64,000 nucleotides of DNA from Symbiodinium natans (GCA_905221605.1 CAJNDS010001113.1:1381163-1445162); one strand, 5' to 3'. Positions 1-10,012 are shown, counted from the first letter of the stretch. Notes: a model not told the origin generated them from the sequence alone. Program-made: numbers and translations.

Positions 1-382
1 CTAAACCACTAAGCCCCTAAGCCCCTACAAATCCTAAACCCCTAAACCCTGTAAACCCTAAACCCCAAAACCCCTTTAAACCCCAAACCCCTAAACCACT
101 AAGCCCCTAAGCCCCTACAAATCCTAAACCCCTAAACCCTATAAACCCTAAACCCCTAAACCCCTGTAAACCCTAAACCCCTAAGCCCCTACAAACCCTA
201 AACCCCTAAACACCTAATCCCTATAAACCCTAAACCCCTAAACCCCTGCAAACCCTAAACCCCTAAACCCCTACAACCCCCCTCAGCCCCTAAGCCCCTA
301 AGCCCCTAAACCCCTATAAACCCTAAGCCCCTAAACCCCTAAACCCCTACAAAAACCCCTAAACCCCTAAACCCCTAATCCC
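1..382. repeat. C-strand telomere-like array, 8-mer variant
   Basis: The array is built mainly of CCCCTAAA and CCCCTAAG units mixed with CCCTAAA, with short interruptions such as CCCCTACAAAT that recur in phase. The 8-base unit differs from the TTTAGGG unit used elsewhere in the window. It is unlikely to be a chromosome end, because unique DNA and opposite-strand arrays follow directly. Confidence 0.9.
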
Positions 383-400
383 AAAAAAGCAATGGTACAG

Positions 401-469
401 GCACTGCTTCACATCTTCGAGCGGGGCCTCGCATCCGGGCCTGCACGGGATGCGCTGCATGGCCTGCGA
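401..469 (+). CDS. Coding-like island (possible micro-exon), unknown protein
   Basis: After GTACAG, one frame reads as a helical, GC-rich peptide beginning ALLHIFERGLASG, and it stays open until a GGCACG that could act as a GC donor. It lies between two telomeric arrays. I do not recognise the family, and the evidence is only an open frame with plausible splice sites. Confidence 0.3.
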
Positions 470-507
470 GGCACGCCGGGGGGTCTCTCATCCGGCCACC
501 ATTTTTG

Positions 508-742
508 GTTAGGGTTTAGGGTTTAGGGTTTAGGGTTTAGGATTTAGGGTTTAGGGTTTAGGGTTTAGGGTTTAGGGTTTAGGGTTTAGGGTTATAGGGT
601 TATAGGGTTTAGGGTTATAGGGTTATAGGGTTATAGGGTTAGAGGGTTATAGGGTTATAGGGTTATAGGGTTATAGGGTTATAGGGTTTAGGGCTTAGGG
701 TTTAATTCGGGCTTAGAGTTTAGGATTTCGGGTTTCGGGTCT
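508..742. repeat. G-strand telomeric array with TTATAGGG sub-array
   Basis: TTTAGGG units give way at about 593-690 to a nearly uniform run of TTATAGGG, then return to TTTAGGG and TTTCGGG. The homogeneous variant block points to local tandem duplication rather than random decay. Confidence 0.9.
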
Positions 743-1280
743 AGCAACTCTTACTAGGGATGTTAGGGTGCAGGGTCAACTTCCCAGTTCTTCACAAGGA
801 ATTTCTGGATTCGGTACCTTAGAGCATATGCCCCTACATCGCCCCCCTAAACCCCCTTTCGCAGGCCTATTCAGAACCAGCAGGCTCAAGAATCATCCAG
901 GTGTCCACAATCACTCTCCAATATGGGTTTAGGGTTTAGGGTTTAGGGTTTAGGATTTAGGGTTTAGGGTTTAGGGTTCCATCTCTGCAACAGTGCCTCA
1001 TCGGAGGCAAGGGCTGCCGACAACAATCTTTTGTGTCCCGATGGTCAGCTGAATTCCACGGTTCTGCTTGTCCCAGTGCTTCTTGAAACCCTAAGCCCTA
1101 AACCCTTTAAACCCTAAACCCTAAATCCCAAACTCCAACAGGCTCAAACATTAGAGCTGACGGAAGATGTCGCAAGTCCTCCATCATAGCCTCCAAGTTC
1201 TCAGGCGACCCTGTCCCCCAATGAACACTAGGCAACCCGGAACCCTGAACCTACCCTTAAGAGAGGGTTTTGGCATGTGG
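743..1280. other. Mixed stretch: small arrays and coding-like fragments
   Basis: Short telomeric arrays lie at about 923-978 and 1085-1135. The sequence between them has open frames on + (about 1000-1080) and on - (about 1150-1220), but I recognise no protein and cannot choose a strand. Confidence 0.4.
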
Positions 1281-1388
1281 GCATTTCCCAAAAAGTAGGC
1301 ATACCCCGTTATAATTATCGTTACCCCAAATCGACTAGAAGCCCCTTAAAGAGATCCCCAAAAAGGGTACCTTGTTTTTCGGAATCCC
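1281..1388. mobile_element. Dispersed element family E, copy 1
   Basis: This stretch matches 59,748-59,845 along its length. Both copies share CCCCAAAT, a CCCCTT(A/C)AA block, CCCCAAAAAGGGTACC and TTTTCGGAA in the same order. The divergence implies an old dispersed repeat. No coding sequence is present. Confidence 0.45.
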
Positions 1389-1483
1389 CTGTGTGCGTGC
1401 GTGCTTTTAGTTGATTTTTCCGGGTGCGCGGCAGGCGAGCTTCGCCGCGCCATCTTTCTGCGTCCGGGCCTGAGGCACCAATC

Positions 1484-1565
1484 AGAGGCTCCACCAATAA
1501 TGCCTGGGTGGCCGCGAGCGTCGATGCAGTTGTCCGTTACATCTATGACGAACGAAGCCCTGCTA
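1484..1565 (+). CDS. Coding-like island, unknown protein
   Basis: One frame gives IRGSTNNAWVAASVDAVVRY followed by IYDERSP, which has a credible protein composition, after an ATCAG acceptor-like site. The frame is open back to about 1430. It ends in a CCTTAAGCC/CCCTAAA array. The function is unknown. Confidence 0.35.
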
Positions 1566-1731
1566 GCCCTGAACCTTAAGCCCCAAACCTTAAGCCGTAA
1601 ACCCTAAGCCCCAAACCCTGAATCCTAAACCCCAAACCCAACCATACCCTTGTGCTAGCTTCATCCTTTAAACCCTAATTCATCCCTAGACCCTAAACCC
1701 CAAACCCCCCTAAACCCTAGCTAACCCTAAA

Positions 1732-1933
1732 CCCCCCAAACCCCAAACCCCAAACCCCAAACCCCAAACCCCAAACCCCAAACCCCCCCCAAACCCCAAA
1801 CCCCAAACCCCAAACCCCAAACCCCAAACCCCCAACCCCAAACCCCAAACCCCAAACCCCAAACCCCAAACCCCAAACCCCAAACCCCAAACCCCAAACC
1901 CCAAACCCCAAACCCCAAACCCCAAACCCTAAA
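1732..1933. repeat. CCCCAAA array
   Basis: A nearly perfect run of the variant CCCCAAA is broken by one CCCCCCC and one CCCCCAA. Read in either direction it makes spurious long open frames (for example GFGVWGL repeats), which are not genes. Confidence 0.95.
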
Positions 1934-2529
1934 CTGAAGGCCGGCCCCACTCCAGGCAAAGGGGCCGGCCGCAGCGGGCGGACCGGAAGGCGCCCGCGGA
2001 CCGAGGCAGCCCACCGGAAGGGGCTGCCGTAGGTCCTGGACCGGAAGGTCCACGCGGCTTTGCAAAGGCCGCCACTCGCAGCTGTATAATGATAGCCCTA
2101 AACCCAGGTGAAAAGGACTGGGCACGCATAGGATCCCTCTTCTCTGGAACCTTTCCCAGGCTCTTCAAGACCCTCTCCCGAACCTCTCCTTTCGGGGCAG
2201 GGGTCTACAAAGCCTGTTCGGAGCTCTCCACTGCTTCTCCAAACCTCTTGATTGGGCCTCTCCGGGACTTCTCCCAAGCCTCCTACCATCCCTTCCTGGA
2301 GCTTGGCGGGCCTCTCCGGTTGGGGCCTTTCCCGGGCCAGTCGCCTCTTCTGGCGCCCCTTTGGGTCCTTCCACCCTGTCTCTTCGGGGCCTTTTGAGGA
2401 GCCTCTCCGAAGTTTTTCGGGGCTCTCCGCTCCTGCTTCTCCGAAACCTCCCCGCACCGCCTTCTCCGGGCCTTTGCGGGGCCTCTTCCTGGGCCTGTTC
2501 CGGGCCTTTCCCGGGCCTTGGACTTGGCC
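1934..2529. other. GC-rich stretch with degenerate CTCTCCGGGCC-type repeats
   Basis: The stretch from 2140 to 2520 is built of drifting copies of a CT/GGGCC motif (CCTCTCCG, GGGGCCTTT, TTCCGGGCC), so it is open in several frames on both strands. The stretch from 1940 to 2090 is open on + and proline/glycine-rich. I see no recognisable domain. Confidence 0.45.
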
Positions 2530-2830
2530 ACGTACCTTATGTTCGCCCTTCATTGAGGGATAGCAGAGGTTATTTTCGCCCTTAGCTGAAGGGTAGCTTA
2601 GGAAGGCCATGTACCTCACGTTCGCCCGTAATTGAAGGGTAGCAGAGCGAATGAGAATGGCACGGGATGCTCGCCCTCAATTGAAGGGTAGGAGAGGATG
2701 GCCTTGTACCTTACGTTCGCCCTTAATTGAAGGATAGCAGAGGAGGGCCATGTGCCTTATGTTCGCCCTTAATTGAAGGGTCGCAAAGGAAGGCTAGGTG
2801 CCTTATGTTCGCCCTTAATTGAAGGATAGC
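2530..2830. repeat. 46-bp tandem repeat, seven copies, with an internal hairpin
   Basis: The core CGCCCTTAATTGAAGGGT starts at about 2544, 2577, 2623, 2672, 2718, 2764 and 2810. Spacing is 33, 46, 49, 46, 46 and 46 bases. CCCTT...AAGGG in each core can pair as a short stem. The sequence between cores is also conserved (GGCC(A/T)TGTACCTTACGTT type). It is a minisatellite unrelated to the telomeric repeat. Confidence 0.85.
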
Positions 2831-3524
2831 GCCACCCCGACCAGGGCACCCCCGCCAGAGGTCCAAGCGGGGTTGCTCCAGGATTCGGTGCAAAGTTGTC
2901 AATTTCAGTACTGAACATACACAGATATATATGGCAGAAATGACCCCTAACTTTCATTTTTATATTTGGGCTGGGGGGCCAAAGTACCCCACCAGAGCAC
3001 CACAGCAGAGGACCCCCGCCAGAGCACCCCCTGCACCCTCCCCAAAGCATGACCTTCGCCAGGTGGGAGGAAGGTATAGGCCAAATAGCCTTGTGTTAGG
3101 AGCAGAGAGGAGCTTCCATGATGGCCGCAGGGCCCCCCGCCGCAGAAACCTATTGTTTTGCAGGGCTGTCAACATCCATTCGACAAGCCCAAGACCGACG
3201 CGTACAAGATTTGACATCCACAAAAGAGCAATCACCATGTATCCCCCATTGATAGGGGGGTTGGGGGGTAGACCCTAAACCCGTCAAAGGTTTGTAATTT
3301 GGGTGGGAGGCGTGGGCACTCCAGCGATTGCGCCGACCCCCCTACCACTTTATGGGGGGGGGTCGAGCGCACCCGCAGCGAAAATCCTAAACCCCAAACC
3401 CCAAACCCTAATTGATAAACCCTTTTGCTCGCCCTAATCGCGCGCATGCGAGGCTCGAAAGACCCGAGCGAAGTGCAGAAGGCGGGGGTCTGAAGTTTCA
3501 GCTTCCTTGCGAGCCTTCCAGTGT
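2831..3524. other. Repeat-poor stretch with small inverted repeats
   Basis: A CGCCAGAGCACCCCC motif is repeated at about 2840-3030. A hairpin lies at about 3329-3370, where GCGCCGACCCCCC faces GGGGGGGGTCGAGCGC. At 3445-3490 an open + frame (MRGSKDPSEVQKAG) ends before a possible GT donor. No gene is recognised. Confidence 0.35.
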
Positions 3525-3703
3525 CACCCTACACCCTAAGCCCTTAGTAAGCCTAAGCCCTACTAAGCCCTTAAACCCTAAGGCCCAAGCCCCAAGGCCT
3601 AAGCCCTAAGTCCTAAGCCCGAAGCCCGAAGCCCTCAGCCCGAAGCCCTAAGCCCTATAAGCCCGAAGCCCGAAGCCCTAAGCCCGAAGCCCTAAGCCCC
3701 AAA
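3525..3703. repeat. CCCTAAG/CCCGAAG array
   Basis: This is a telomere-derived array in which most units carry G as the last base, with CCCGAAG as a second variant. It shows local homogenisation of a variant unit. Confidence 0.85.
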
Positions 3704-4215
3704 CCCAACAAGGGTCGGCAGAAGGCACCCCCCCCATGCTTTAACAATTCCCGAATGGGCTAAGGGTTTATTGTTCTTTTGGAGGCTTACGGATTTTAGG
3801 GGTTTGGGGTAAGTTAGGGGGGGTAGTGGGCTTTATGGGCGCCTTTTTTCACTTCTGAACCTCGGTTGCCTTGCCTGCGCAAGGTTGGGATGTGGCAGAG
3901 GGATCCGAAACCCTCAGCCCTGGCAGCTTGCGCGGCCTCCGCTTGCAGTCATGATTCCATTGAGTTTTGGAACCCTAAACCCTGAACCCTACCGCTGTGC
4001 GTGCAGCTGCAGCCGTTTCGAAGCTTGCAAAGAGGGTCAGCAAAAGCAGCACCTCAAACCAAGAATACAGGATCCAATTAATCTTAAGGGGTTAGGGTTT
4101 AGGGTACCCCGTTCAAGTAAAACGAAACAGGCCCGTAGAGTCTAGCTCACAGCAGTCCGGGGACTTCGTTTCTCGACGCCTGAACCTCATTCCCATCCAG
4201 GGGCCCCGCTCATTC
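3704..4215. other. Low-repeat stretch, possible exons, no recognised gene
   Basis: Open + frames occur at about 3890-3980 and 4000-4075, but several frames compete. Short TTTAGGG and CCCTAAA units are interspersed. Nothing is recognised. Confidence 0.3.
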
Positions 4216-4745
4216 TACCCTTACACCGAAACCCGAAAGCCCTAAACCCTAAACCCTAAACTCTAAACCCCAGACCCTAAACCCTAAACCCTTACAGCCC
4301 TAAAACCTTGCACTCCACACCCCTTCTAAACCCCTTGAAGCCCTAAACCCGAAACCCTCCAACCCTACAACCTACACCCTACACCCTACACCCTAAACCC
4401 TAAACCCTAAACCCCTAAACCCTAAACCCGAAACCCTACAACCTAAACCCTAAACCAAATTTGCACTCCACACCCCTGCTAAACCCCTTGAAGCCCTAAA
4501 CCCGAAACCCTCCAACCTAAACCCTAAACCCTAAGCCCTAACCCCTAAACCCCTAAACCCTAAACCCCTAAACCCTAAACCCCACCCTAAACCCGAAACC
4601 CTACAACCTAAACCCTAAACCCTAAACCCTAAACCCTAAACCCTAAACCCTAAACCCTAAACCCTAAACCCTAAACCCTAAACCCCTAAACCCTACACCC
4701 TAAACCCTAAACCCTAGACCCTAAACCCTAAACCCTAAACCCTAA
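4216..4745. repeat. Long C-strand telomeric array with an internal duplication
   Basis: This is a CCCTAAA array with CCCCTAAA, CCCGAAA and CCCTACA variants. A non-telomeric segment, TTGCACTCCACACCCC followed by CTAAACCCCTTGAAGCC, occurs at about 4306-4370 and again at about 4460-4520, so foreign DNA inside the array was duplicated with it. Confidence 0.9.
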
Positions 4746-4828
4746 GCCGCCCAGCAGCCCAGAGCTCAGAATTCAGATGGGAACTACGTGTTCTTCCTTG
4801 TGCTCCTTGGCAAAATCGTGTGAGTGAC

Positions 4829-4956
4829 CCTAAACCCTAAACCCTAAACCCTAAACCCTAAACCCTAAACCCTAAACCCTAAACCCTAAACCCTAAACCC
4901 TAAACCCTAAACCCTAAACCCCAAACCCCAAACCCCAAACCCCAAACCCCAAACCG
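4829..4956. repeat. CCCTAAA array ending in CCCCAAA units
   Basis: About fourteen CCCTAAA units switch to five CCCCAAA units. It follows directly after a coding-like island (about 4757-4824) whose frame ends before GTGAGTGACC, a plausible GT donor. Confidence 0.9.
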
Positions 4957-5061
4957 AAGGCTTTAACGGAGTTCCCCTTCTAAGACGGGCAACATCCAAT
5001 CCCTGAAGCCGGTCTTCTTCTGAGTTCACGGTTTAGGGTTTAGGTTTTAGGAAACCAAGGC

Positions 5062-5124
5062 ATGACAGACACAGAGAAGCAGCTGACATTGGAGCTGAAG
5101 GACCTGCTTCCGGGGTGGCTAAGG
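5062..5124 (+). CDS. Coding-like island with ATG, unknown protein
   Basis: ATG opens a frame reading MTDTEKQLTLELKDLLPGW, an amphipathic, acidic helical peptide. It runs into a G-rich telomere-like array. It could be a first exon or an internal one. No family is recognised. Confidence 0.35.
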
Positions 5125-5139
5125 TTCAGGATTATTCGG

Positions 5140-5600
5140 GTTTGGGGTTTGGGGTTTGGAGTTTCGGGTTTAGGGTTAAGGTTTTAGGGTTTCGGGTTTA
5201 GGATTTGGGGTTCAGGGTTGTTCGGGTTTGGGGTTTCAGGTTTGGAGTTTCGGGGTTGGAGTTTCGGGTTTAGGGTTTGGGTTTAGGATTTGGGGTTCAG
5301 GGTTGTTCGGGTTTGGGGTTTCGGGTTTGCAGTTTAGGGTTTAGGGTTTAGGGTTTGGGGGTCTCGTAGGGCATGTGGGGAGCATTTTTTTTTCTTTTTG
5401 GGGGGGGGGCTCATGGGTCCTATTGGAAGGCTTGAGAGGGGTCTACAGGTTACAAGACTGGGCTTGTAAGCTTTCTGCTCTAGGGCCTGTAAGGCGGAGA
5501 GGGTTGCGGGTTTAAGGCTGGGGTCGCGGACTGTAGCTTTAGGGTTCAAGTCTGGGGTTTAGGGTTCAGGGTTCAGGGTTCAGGGTTTTAGGGTTTAGGG
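5140..5600. repeat. Degenerate G-strand array with a duplicated 41-base block
   Basis: Units are TTTAGGG, TTTGGGG and TTTCGGG mixed. The block at 5197-5237 is repeated almost exactly at 5282-5322. A poly-T/poly-G tract lies at about 5387-5410. Confidence 0.8.
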
Positions 5601-5703
5601 CTTGGGGTGTTTCTCAGATTTCCTTGGCAATGAGGCGAGCTGTGACACGTGTTAGCTACATGATGGGCTGTTTCGCTCTCAGCCCCAACACCCTGTTTAC
5701 GTT

Positions 5704-5803
5704 TAGGGTGTAGGGTGTAGGGTTTAGGGTTTAGGGTTTAGGGTTTAGGGTTTCGGGTTTCGGGTTTCGGGTTTCGGGTTTCGGGTTTCGGGTTTCGGGT
5801 TAG
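5704..5803. repeat. G-strand array, TTTAGGG then pure TTTCGGG
   Basis: About five TTTAGGG-type units are followed by eight uniform TTTCGGG units. The abrupt switch between pure variants suggests block amplification. Confidence 0.9.
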
Positions 5804-5834
5804 GGATACCCTAGATCCGAAATCCTAACCCCCT

Positions 5835-5967
5835 ACTTGGAGGTTCATGGTACTTATTAACCAATCAGACCTGTACTCAGAACCCACTTCTAAGCCCCTT
5901 AAGTGCCCTAATATGGTTATAAGTACAGTTATCAGAGCAGTTATATAAGTACCATGAACCTCCAAGT
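5835..5967. mobile_element. TIR element family B, copy 1 (133 bp)
   Basis: The termini ACTTGGAGGTTCATGGTAC... and ...GTACCATGAACCTCCAAGT are perfect inverted repeats of 23 bp. The interior (AAGCCCCTTAAGTG.CCTAATATGG) is nearly the same as in the copy at 58,741-58,870. There is no open frame, so it is a non-autonomous MITE-like element. Further copies lie at 9.7, 29.2, 32.9, 41.7 and 58.7 kb. Confidence 0.85.
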
Positions 5968-6465
5968 AGACCCCAGAACCCAAAGCCATTGGAGGGGTTT
6001 CAGGCTTAGTTTAGGGATCGGTCCTAGGACTTAGGATCTGGGGCCTAGGTTTTTCGGGGAACACCAAGGCAGCAATTCATGCTTCTAGTATCGTCTCCTC
6101 AGGAATCTTTAGGGTTTGGGGTTTAGGGTTTGGGGTTTAGGGCTTAGGCTTTAGACGACCCAAAAGGGAATGAGTTTTTATTTGGGAGATCCCGGCCCTG
6201 AAGGCTCAGCTTCTGGACGGTCATCCATACTTAGCCAACCGTTGAACTGAAATTGAAAACACGGGTTTAGGGTTTAGGGTTTAGGGCTTAGGGCAAAGGC
6301 TTAGGGCTTAGGGCTTATGGTTATTAACTAGAATTTTCAGGCTGAACCTTTCCCCATATCCTATAAACCCTAAACCCTGCACCCTTAGTCCTTGGTTCTT
6401 GGAGACGCCAGCATCTGCGGGAACCCCTTGGAGTAGGAGACACGACCAGGTATCCCGGAAGAGTT

Positions 6466-6750
6466 GTGCAGGAGACGCGGGCGAGAAAACCCCATGCCAA
6501 AAGGTGGGGAGCAAGATGCACCAGAAAACTCAAAGAAGCAACCCACAATGGAAAGAGATCATGTGACCTGGAATACCCTGACTGCCAAGTCTTCGACGAG
6601 GTCACCCAAGGTGTGCAGTTGACAGGTTGCACGCCTGTCACCAACCTCTTCCCTCCGACCTTCAAACCTTCCAACCGTTCCCTCGCCGGCGTGGATGCAA
6701 CAGAAGAATCCCTTAGGCAAAGGGGTCCTCGACGGGGCCAAGCGCCAGGG
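6466..6750 (+). pseudogene. Possible retroelement-type reading frame cut by a (CT)n tract
   Basis: A frame with no ATG near its start reads a charged region, then CDLEYPDCQVFDEVTQGVQL and TNLFPPTFKPSNRSL, before running into a CT microsatellite. The phrasing (D.PD..VF.EV..G..LTG) loosely resembles the N-terminal region of tyrosine-recombinase-type or other retroelement polymerases, but this is a weak impression. No catalytic motif is present. It could equally be an unrelated exon. Confidence 0.2.
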
Positions 6751-6841
6751 CGCTCTCTCTCTCACTCTCTCTCTCTCTCTCACTCTCTCTTTCGCTCTTT
6801 CTTCCTCGCTCTCTTCCTCGCTCTCTCTCTCTCTCTCTCGG

Positions 6842-6873
<32 letters not shown>

Positions 6874-6882
6874 TCTCTCTCT
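6751..6882. repeat. (CT)n microsatellite
   Basis: A polypyrimidine run of CT dinucleotides has occasional CA, TT and G interruptions. It generates artificial Ser-Leu or Arg-Glu open frames on the two strands. Confidence 0.95.
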
Positions 6883-7395
6883 GTGATGCGGTCACGAGGC
6901 CATCGAAGCCATTGCCCACATTGGATTTCCACATGCCGCAGGTAGTGCCTGCGGCCGGAGCAAAATGCACTCATTCGCCGAGGGCTTCGGTGACGTAAGT
7001 CCCAGGACGGTGGTGTCGGCAAATTTTCTTGAGCTCTTCGAGCTCAGCTATCTGCTCTTTGAGCCTGATCGGCAGCTCTTCTATAGGGCAAAAGCCCAAA
7101 CCCAGGGCTCATACAAATTGTGTGGCACGCTTTGATGGTGGATGAGGCAGAACGTGCGAACTATATCCACACTGTGACAAGGTGGGACTTCGAGGTAGAC
7201 AGACTCTTCAGCCTTCGCAAGGTCACTACACGCTTGCTTCCTCCGTTCTTGGTGTATCAGAATGACCTGAGGTGGGTTGCCGTGCGGCAAGAGGCTTTGG
7301 GCCTCAGGTCATGCAACGATTCAAAGCAAGTGACGTCCATGTGGAGGCTGTGCTGCAAAAGAACCCAAGCCCTAAAAGCCTTTGAACCAAATCAG
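6883..7395. other. Repeat-free stretch, no recognised gene
   Basis: Overlapping open frames exist on both strands (about 7120-7400 on +, 7081-7290 on -). Neither shows a motif I recognise. TGCCGCAGGTAGTGCCTGCGGC at about 6933-6954 is a small hairpin. Confidence 0.3.
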
Positions 7396-7589
7396 AAAGC
7401 CTAAAGCCTAAAACCCTAAGCTCTAAACCCAAAACCCTGACCCTAAACCCTAAACCCTGAACCCGAAACCCTAAACCCTAAACCTTAAACCCTAAACCCT
7501 CAACCCGAACCCTCCAGCCGCTGTTCCCAGGAGAGGCTCTTCAGGGTTGCCGAGAGGGGAGCCGCCGAGCTCAAGAGTTTTGTGTGTGT

Positions 7590-7900
7590 TTAGGGTTTAG
7601 GGTCTATGGGTTAGGGCTTAGGTTTTTTTTGGGGTGGGGTAAGGTTTAGGGTTTAGGGTGTCGGGTTTAGGGTTTAGGGTTTAGGGAGTTTAGGGTTTAG
7701 GGTTTAGGGTTTAGGTTTTAGGGTTTAGGGTTCAGGGTTCAGGGCCTAGGGTTTGGGGGAGGAGGGGGGGGGGGGGGGGGCGGAAAGGAGGAGGGGCTTT
7801 TTGGGGTTTCGGGTTTAGGGGTTGGCGGTTGAATTTAGGTGTCATAGTTCTGGGGGGATTGTTAGGGTTTGATTGAGTCGGGGGGGGGGGGGGGGGGGGC
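7590..7900. repeat. G-strand array with long poly-G tracts
   Basis: TTTAGGG units are followed by G runs at about 7765-7781 and 7880-7899. An island just upstream (about 7520-7580) has an open + frame, SQERLFRVAERGAAELKSF, that could be an exon. Confidence 0.8.
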
Positions 7901-8204
7901 TGTTAGGGTTCAGGGTTTAAGGGTTTAAGGGTTTAGGGGTTTTCGGGTTAGGAGTTTATGGGTTAAAAGGGTTTCAACATGACTAGGTCTTCGTGTAAGG
8001 TCCGAATGACAAAAGAAAATGATGCACCCTTAATCCAACTCGAGGCACCACAGCAACACTATGGTTACCGCCACTATGGTTAGGGTTTAGGGCAGGTCCT
8101 TTTGGTTGTTGAGTCTTTGATTGAAGTAGGAAGGAGGCCTAGCCCGACTTCACCATACATCATGATATGCCGGAAGCGGCCCAGAATAAGCAAGAGGAGG
8201 CCCC
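7901..8204. other. Short repeat-poor stretch, possible exons
   Basis: Two open + frames are plausible: about 8008-8082 (beginning VRMTKENDAPLIQLEAP) and about 8094-8200. Neither is recognised. Scattered TTTAGGG units surround them. Confidence 0.3.
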
Positions 8205-8538
8205 CAAACCCTAAACCCTAAACCCTAAACCCTAGACCCTAAACCCTAAACCCTAAACCCTAAACCCTAAACCCTAAACCCTAAACCCTAAACCCTAAAC
8301 CCTAAACCCTAAACCCTAAACCCTAAACCCTAAACCCGAAAACCCTAAAACCTAAACCCTAAACCCTAAACCCTAAACCCTAAACCCTAAACCCTAAACC
8401 CTAAACCCTAAACCCTAAACCCTAAACCCTAAACCCTAAACCCTAAACCCTAAACCCTAACCCTAAGCCCTAAACCCCAAACCCTAAACCCTAAACCCTC
8501 AACCCTCAACCCTAAACCCTAAACCCTACACCCTAAAT
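8205..8538. repeat. Long, nearly pure CCCTAAA array
   Basis: More than forty CCCTAAA units are present, with one CCCGAAAA/CCTAAAA interruption near 8335-8350 and mild drift at the right end. Confidence 0.95.
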
Positions 8539-9054
8539 CCAACCGCCCCCCCACCCCCCCCCCCCCCAAGGGTTTTCGCCTGAACTTAGGATGCAGCGGG
8601 ATGCCGCGACCTCCTTGCTGAGCACCCGCGCGCGGTGAACAGCCGGAGCGACGGGCGAATTCTCCGCCCTCTTGGGTTTAGGGATAAGGGGTTTAGGGTT
8701 TAGGGTGTAGGGTTTAGGGTTTAGGGTTTAGGGTTAAGGGGCATGGGGAGTAGGGCTTGGGGTTACTTAGGGGCCAGGAGGTATTAGGGCTTTAGGGCTT
8801 TTGGGAGGATGAGGTGCTTAGGTACGAGGTGCTTCCGAAAGCCACCCAGTAAAATGTGTTTCCCAAGCCTTCACACGAGTTTCTTTTGTTTTTTCTTCGA
8901 AACCTGGCGAATCCCTCGCAGCCCACCTGGAGCATCCGGAATGAGTCTTTTGGGGGCTTGGAAGCATCATTCGCAACTCAGGCTCCTGTGATCAATCTTC
9001 CAAGTATCATAGTCATCGAATTTCGCGCAACCTCGCCATGGCGACTAATGGTCT

Positions 9055-9153
9055 AGACCCTAAACCCTAAACCCTAAACCCTAAACCCTAAACCCTAAAC
9101 CCTAAACCCTAAACCCTAAACCCTAAACCCTAAACCCTAAACCCTAAACCCCA
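9055..9153. repeat. CCCTAAA array
   Basis: About fourteen clean C-strand units end in CCCCAAACC. The array separates a coding-like island (about 8930-9050) from the ankyrin exon that follows. Confidence 0.95.
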
Positions 9154-9200
9154 AACCGGCCTGCGGGGAATAATGGCTCTTGGGGCGGAGCAAGGAGCAC

Positions 9201-9241
9201 TCCAGATGGGAACACGCCACTGCACGTTGCGGCTGAGGAAG
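9201..9241 (+). CDS. Ankyrin-repeat protein, exon a
   Basis: The frame reads TPDGNTPLHVAAEEG. This is the hallmark first half of an ankyrin repeat (G.TPLH.AA..G), a roughly 33-residue helix-turn-helix unit used for protein-protein contacts. I end the exon at GAGGAAG before GCCGTGG, a GC donor. Joined to the segment at 10,610 (acceptor CCAG^GC), the codons stay in phase and the repeat continues as EEG-QAETVKVLLQLK. The left edge is uncertain (CAAGGAG or GCGGAG acceptor). The intron between the two exons, about 1.4 kb, holds telomeric arrays, element A at 9374 and two family B copies. Confidence 0.7.
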
Positions 9242-9277
9242 GCCGTGGAACTTTCAGGGTAGACTTGGACGTTTATG

Positions 9278-9373
9278 GTTTAGGGTTTAGGGTTTGGGGT
9301 TTAGGGTTGGGGTTTGGGGTTTGGGGTTTAGGGTTTGGGGTTGCGGTTTGGGGTTTAGGGTTTAGGCTTTAGG
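9278..9373. repeat. G-strand array, TTTAGGG/TTTGGGG
   Basis: This mixed array lies directly against the left terminus of the family A element at 9374 and sits inside the inferred first ankyrin intron. Confidence 0.85.
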
Positions 9374-9458
9374 GTTGGGATGTTCCCCCTTATGCTCGCA
9401 GTCCTTAATGGGGATTAGAGCACCCCCTTACTACAATCATAAGGGGGAACATCCCAAC
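9374..9458. mobile_element. TIR element family A, copy 1 (85 bp)
   Basis: The left end GTTGGGATGTTCCCCCTTAT and right end ATAAGGGGGAACATCCCAAC are perfect 20-bp inverted repeats. The interior carries GTCCTTA.TGGGGATTAGAG. It has GT at one end. The same family at 14,273 ends in AAG and sits exactly between two coding segments, so the family may be an introner. Confidence 0.85.
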
Positions 9459-9639
9459 TTGGGGAACATCCTCAACCCTAAACCCTAAACCCTAAACCCT
9501 AAACCCTAAACCCTAAACCCTAAACCCTAAACCCTAAACCCTAAACCCTAAACCCTAAACCCTAACTGGTAGATTTGGCTTCTGGACCGAGCTTCGATTG
9601 GGCAGCGCAGGGGATGCAGGCTTCAAGATCCCCAAACCT

Positions 9640-9859
9640 ATTTGGAGGTTCAGGGTACTTAGGGGGAAGGGTTTAGGGTTTAGGGTTTGGGGTTTGGGGT
9701 TCAGGGTTTAGGGTTGAGGCCTTATGGCCGATTTGGAGGTTCAGGGTACTTAAAAACACCCGAACTAACACTTATAAGCCCCCTAAGTCCCCTAAGTCCT
9801 CTCAGTAGGTTATGAGTAGATGTATACTTGGGGTGATAAGTACGCATGAACCTCCAAGT
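9640..9859. mobile_element. TIR element family B, copy 2, with half-copy and array insertion
   Basis: A complete copy spans 9731-9859 (left end ATTTGGAGGTTCAGGGTAC, right end CATGAACCTCCAAGT). Its first 22 bases also occur exactly at 9640-9661. A degenerate TTTAGGG array (about 9669-9712) lies between the two, so the array is flanked by a 22-bp direct repeat of element sequence. Confidence 0.8.
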
Positions 9860-10012
9860 TAACCTGGCACCGCAGGCTGTGGTGCTTGGTGGCCCTACCC
9901 TTTTGTTGGGGGGAGGGGGGCTTGGGTTTCCTAACCCTAAACCCTAAACCCTAAACCCTGAACCCTAAACCCTAAACCCTAACCCCCAATCCCTAAACCC
10001 TTAACCAAAGTA

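Noticed and set aside
1-382. A true chromosome end at the left edge
   Set aside because: The unit is mixed 8-mer/7-mer, unique DNA and opposite-strand arrays follow at once, and similar arrays occur throughout the window.
1710-1960. Long open frames with GFGVWGL repeats on the minus strand
   Set aside because: They are translations of the CCCCAAA array and shift with unit length. No non-repeat coding sequence is attached.
2530-2830. CRISPR-like array of regular repeats and spacers
   Set aside because: The spacers are conserved too, so it is a 46-bp tandem repeat. The genome is eukaryotic, with spliced genes.
3888-3905. Start of another family A element (GTTGGGATGT)
   Set aside because: Only ten bases match and no complementary right end follows.
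6695-7022. Ser-Leu and Arg-Glu-rich proteins over the CT tract
   Set aside because: They are pure microsatellite translation on either strand.
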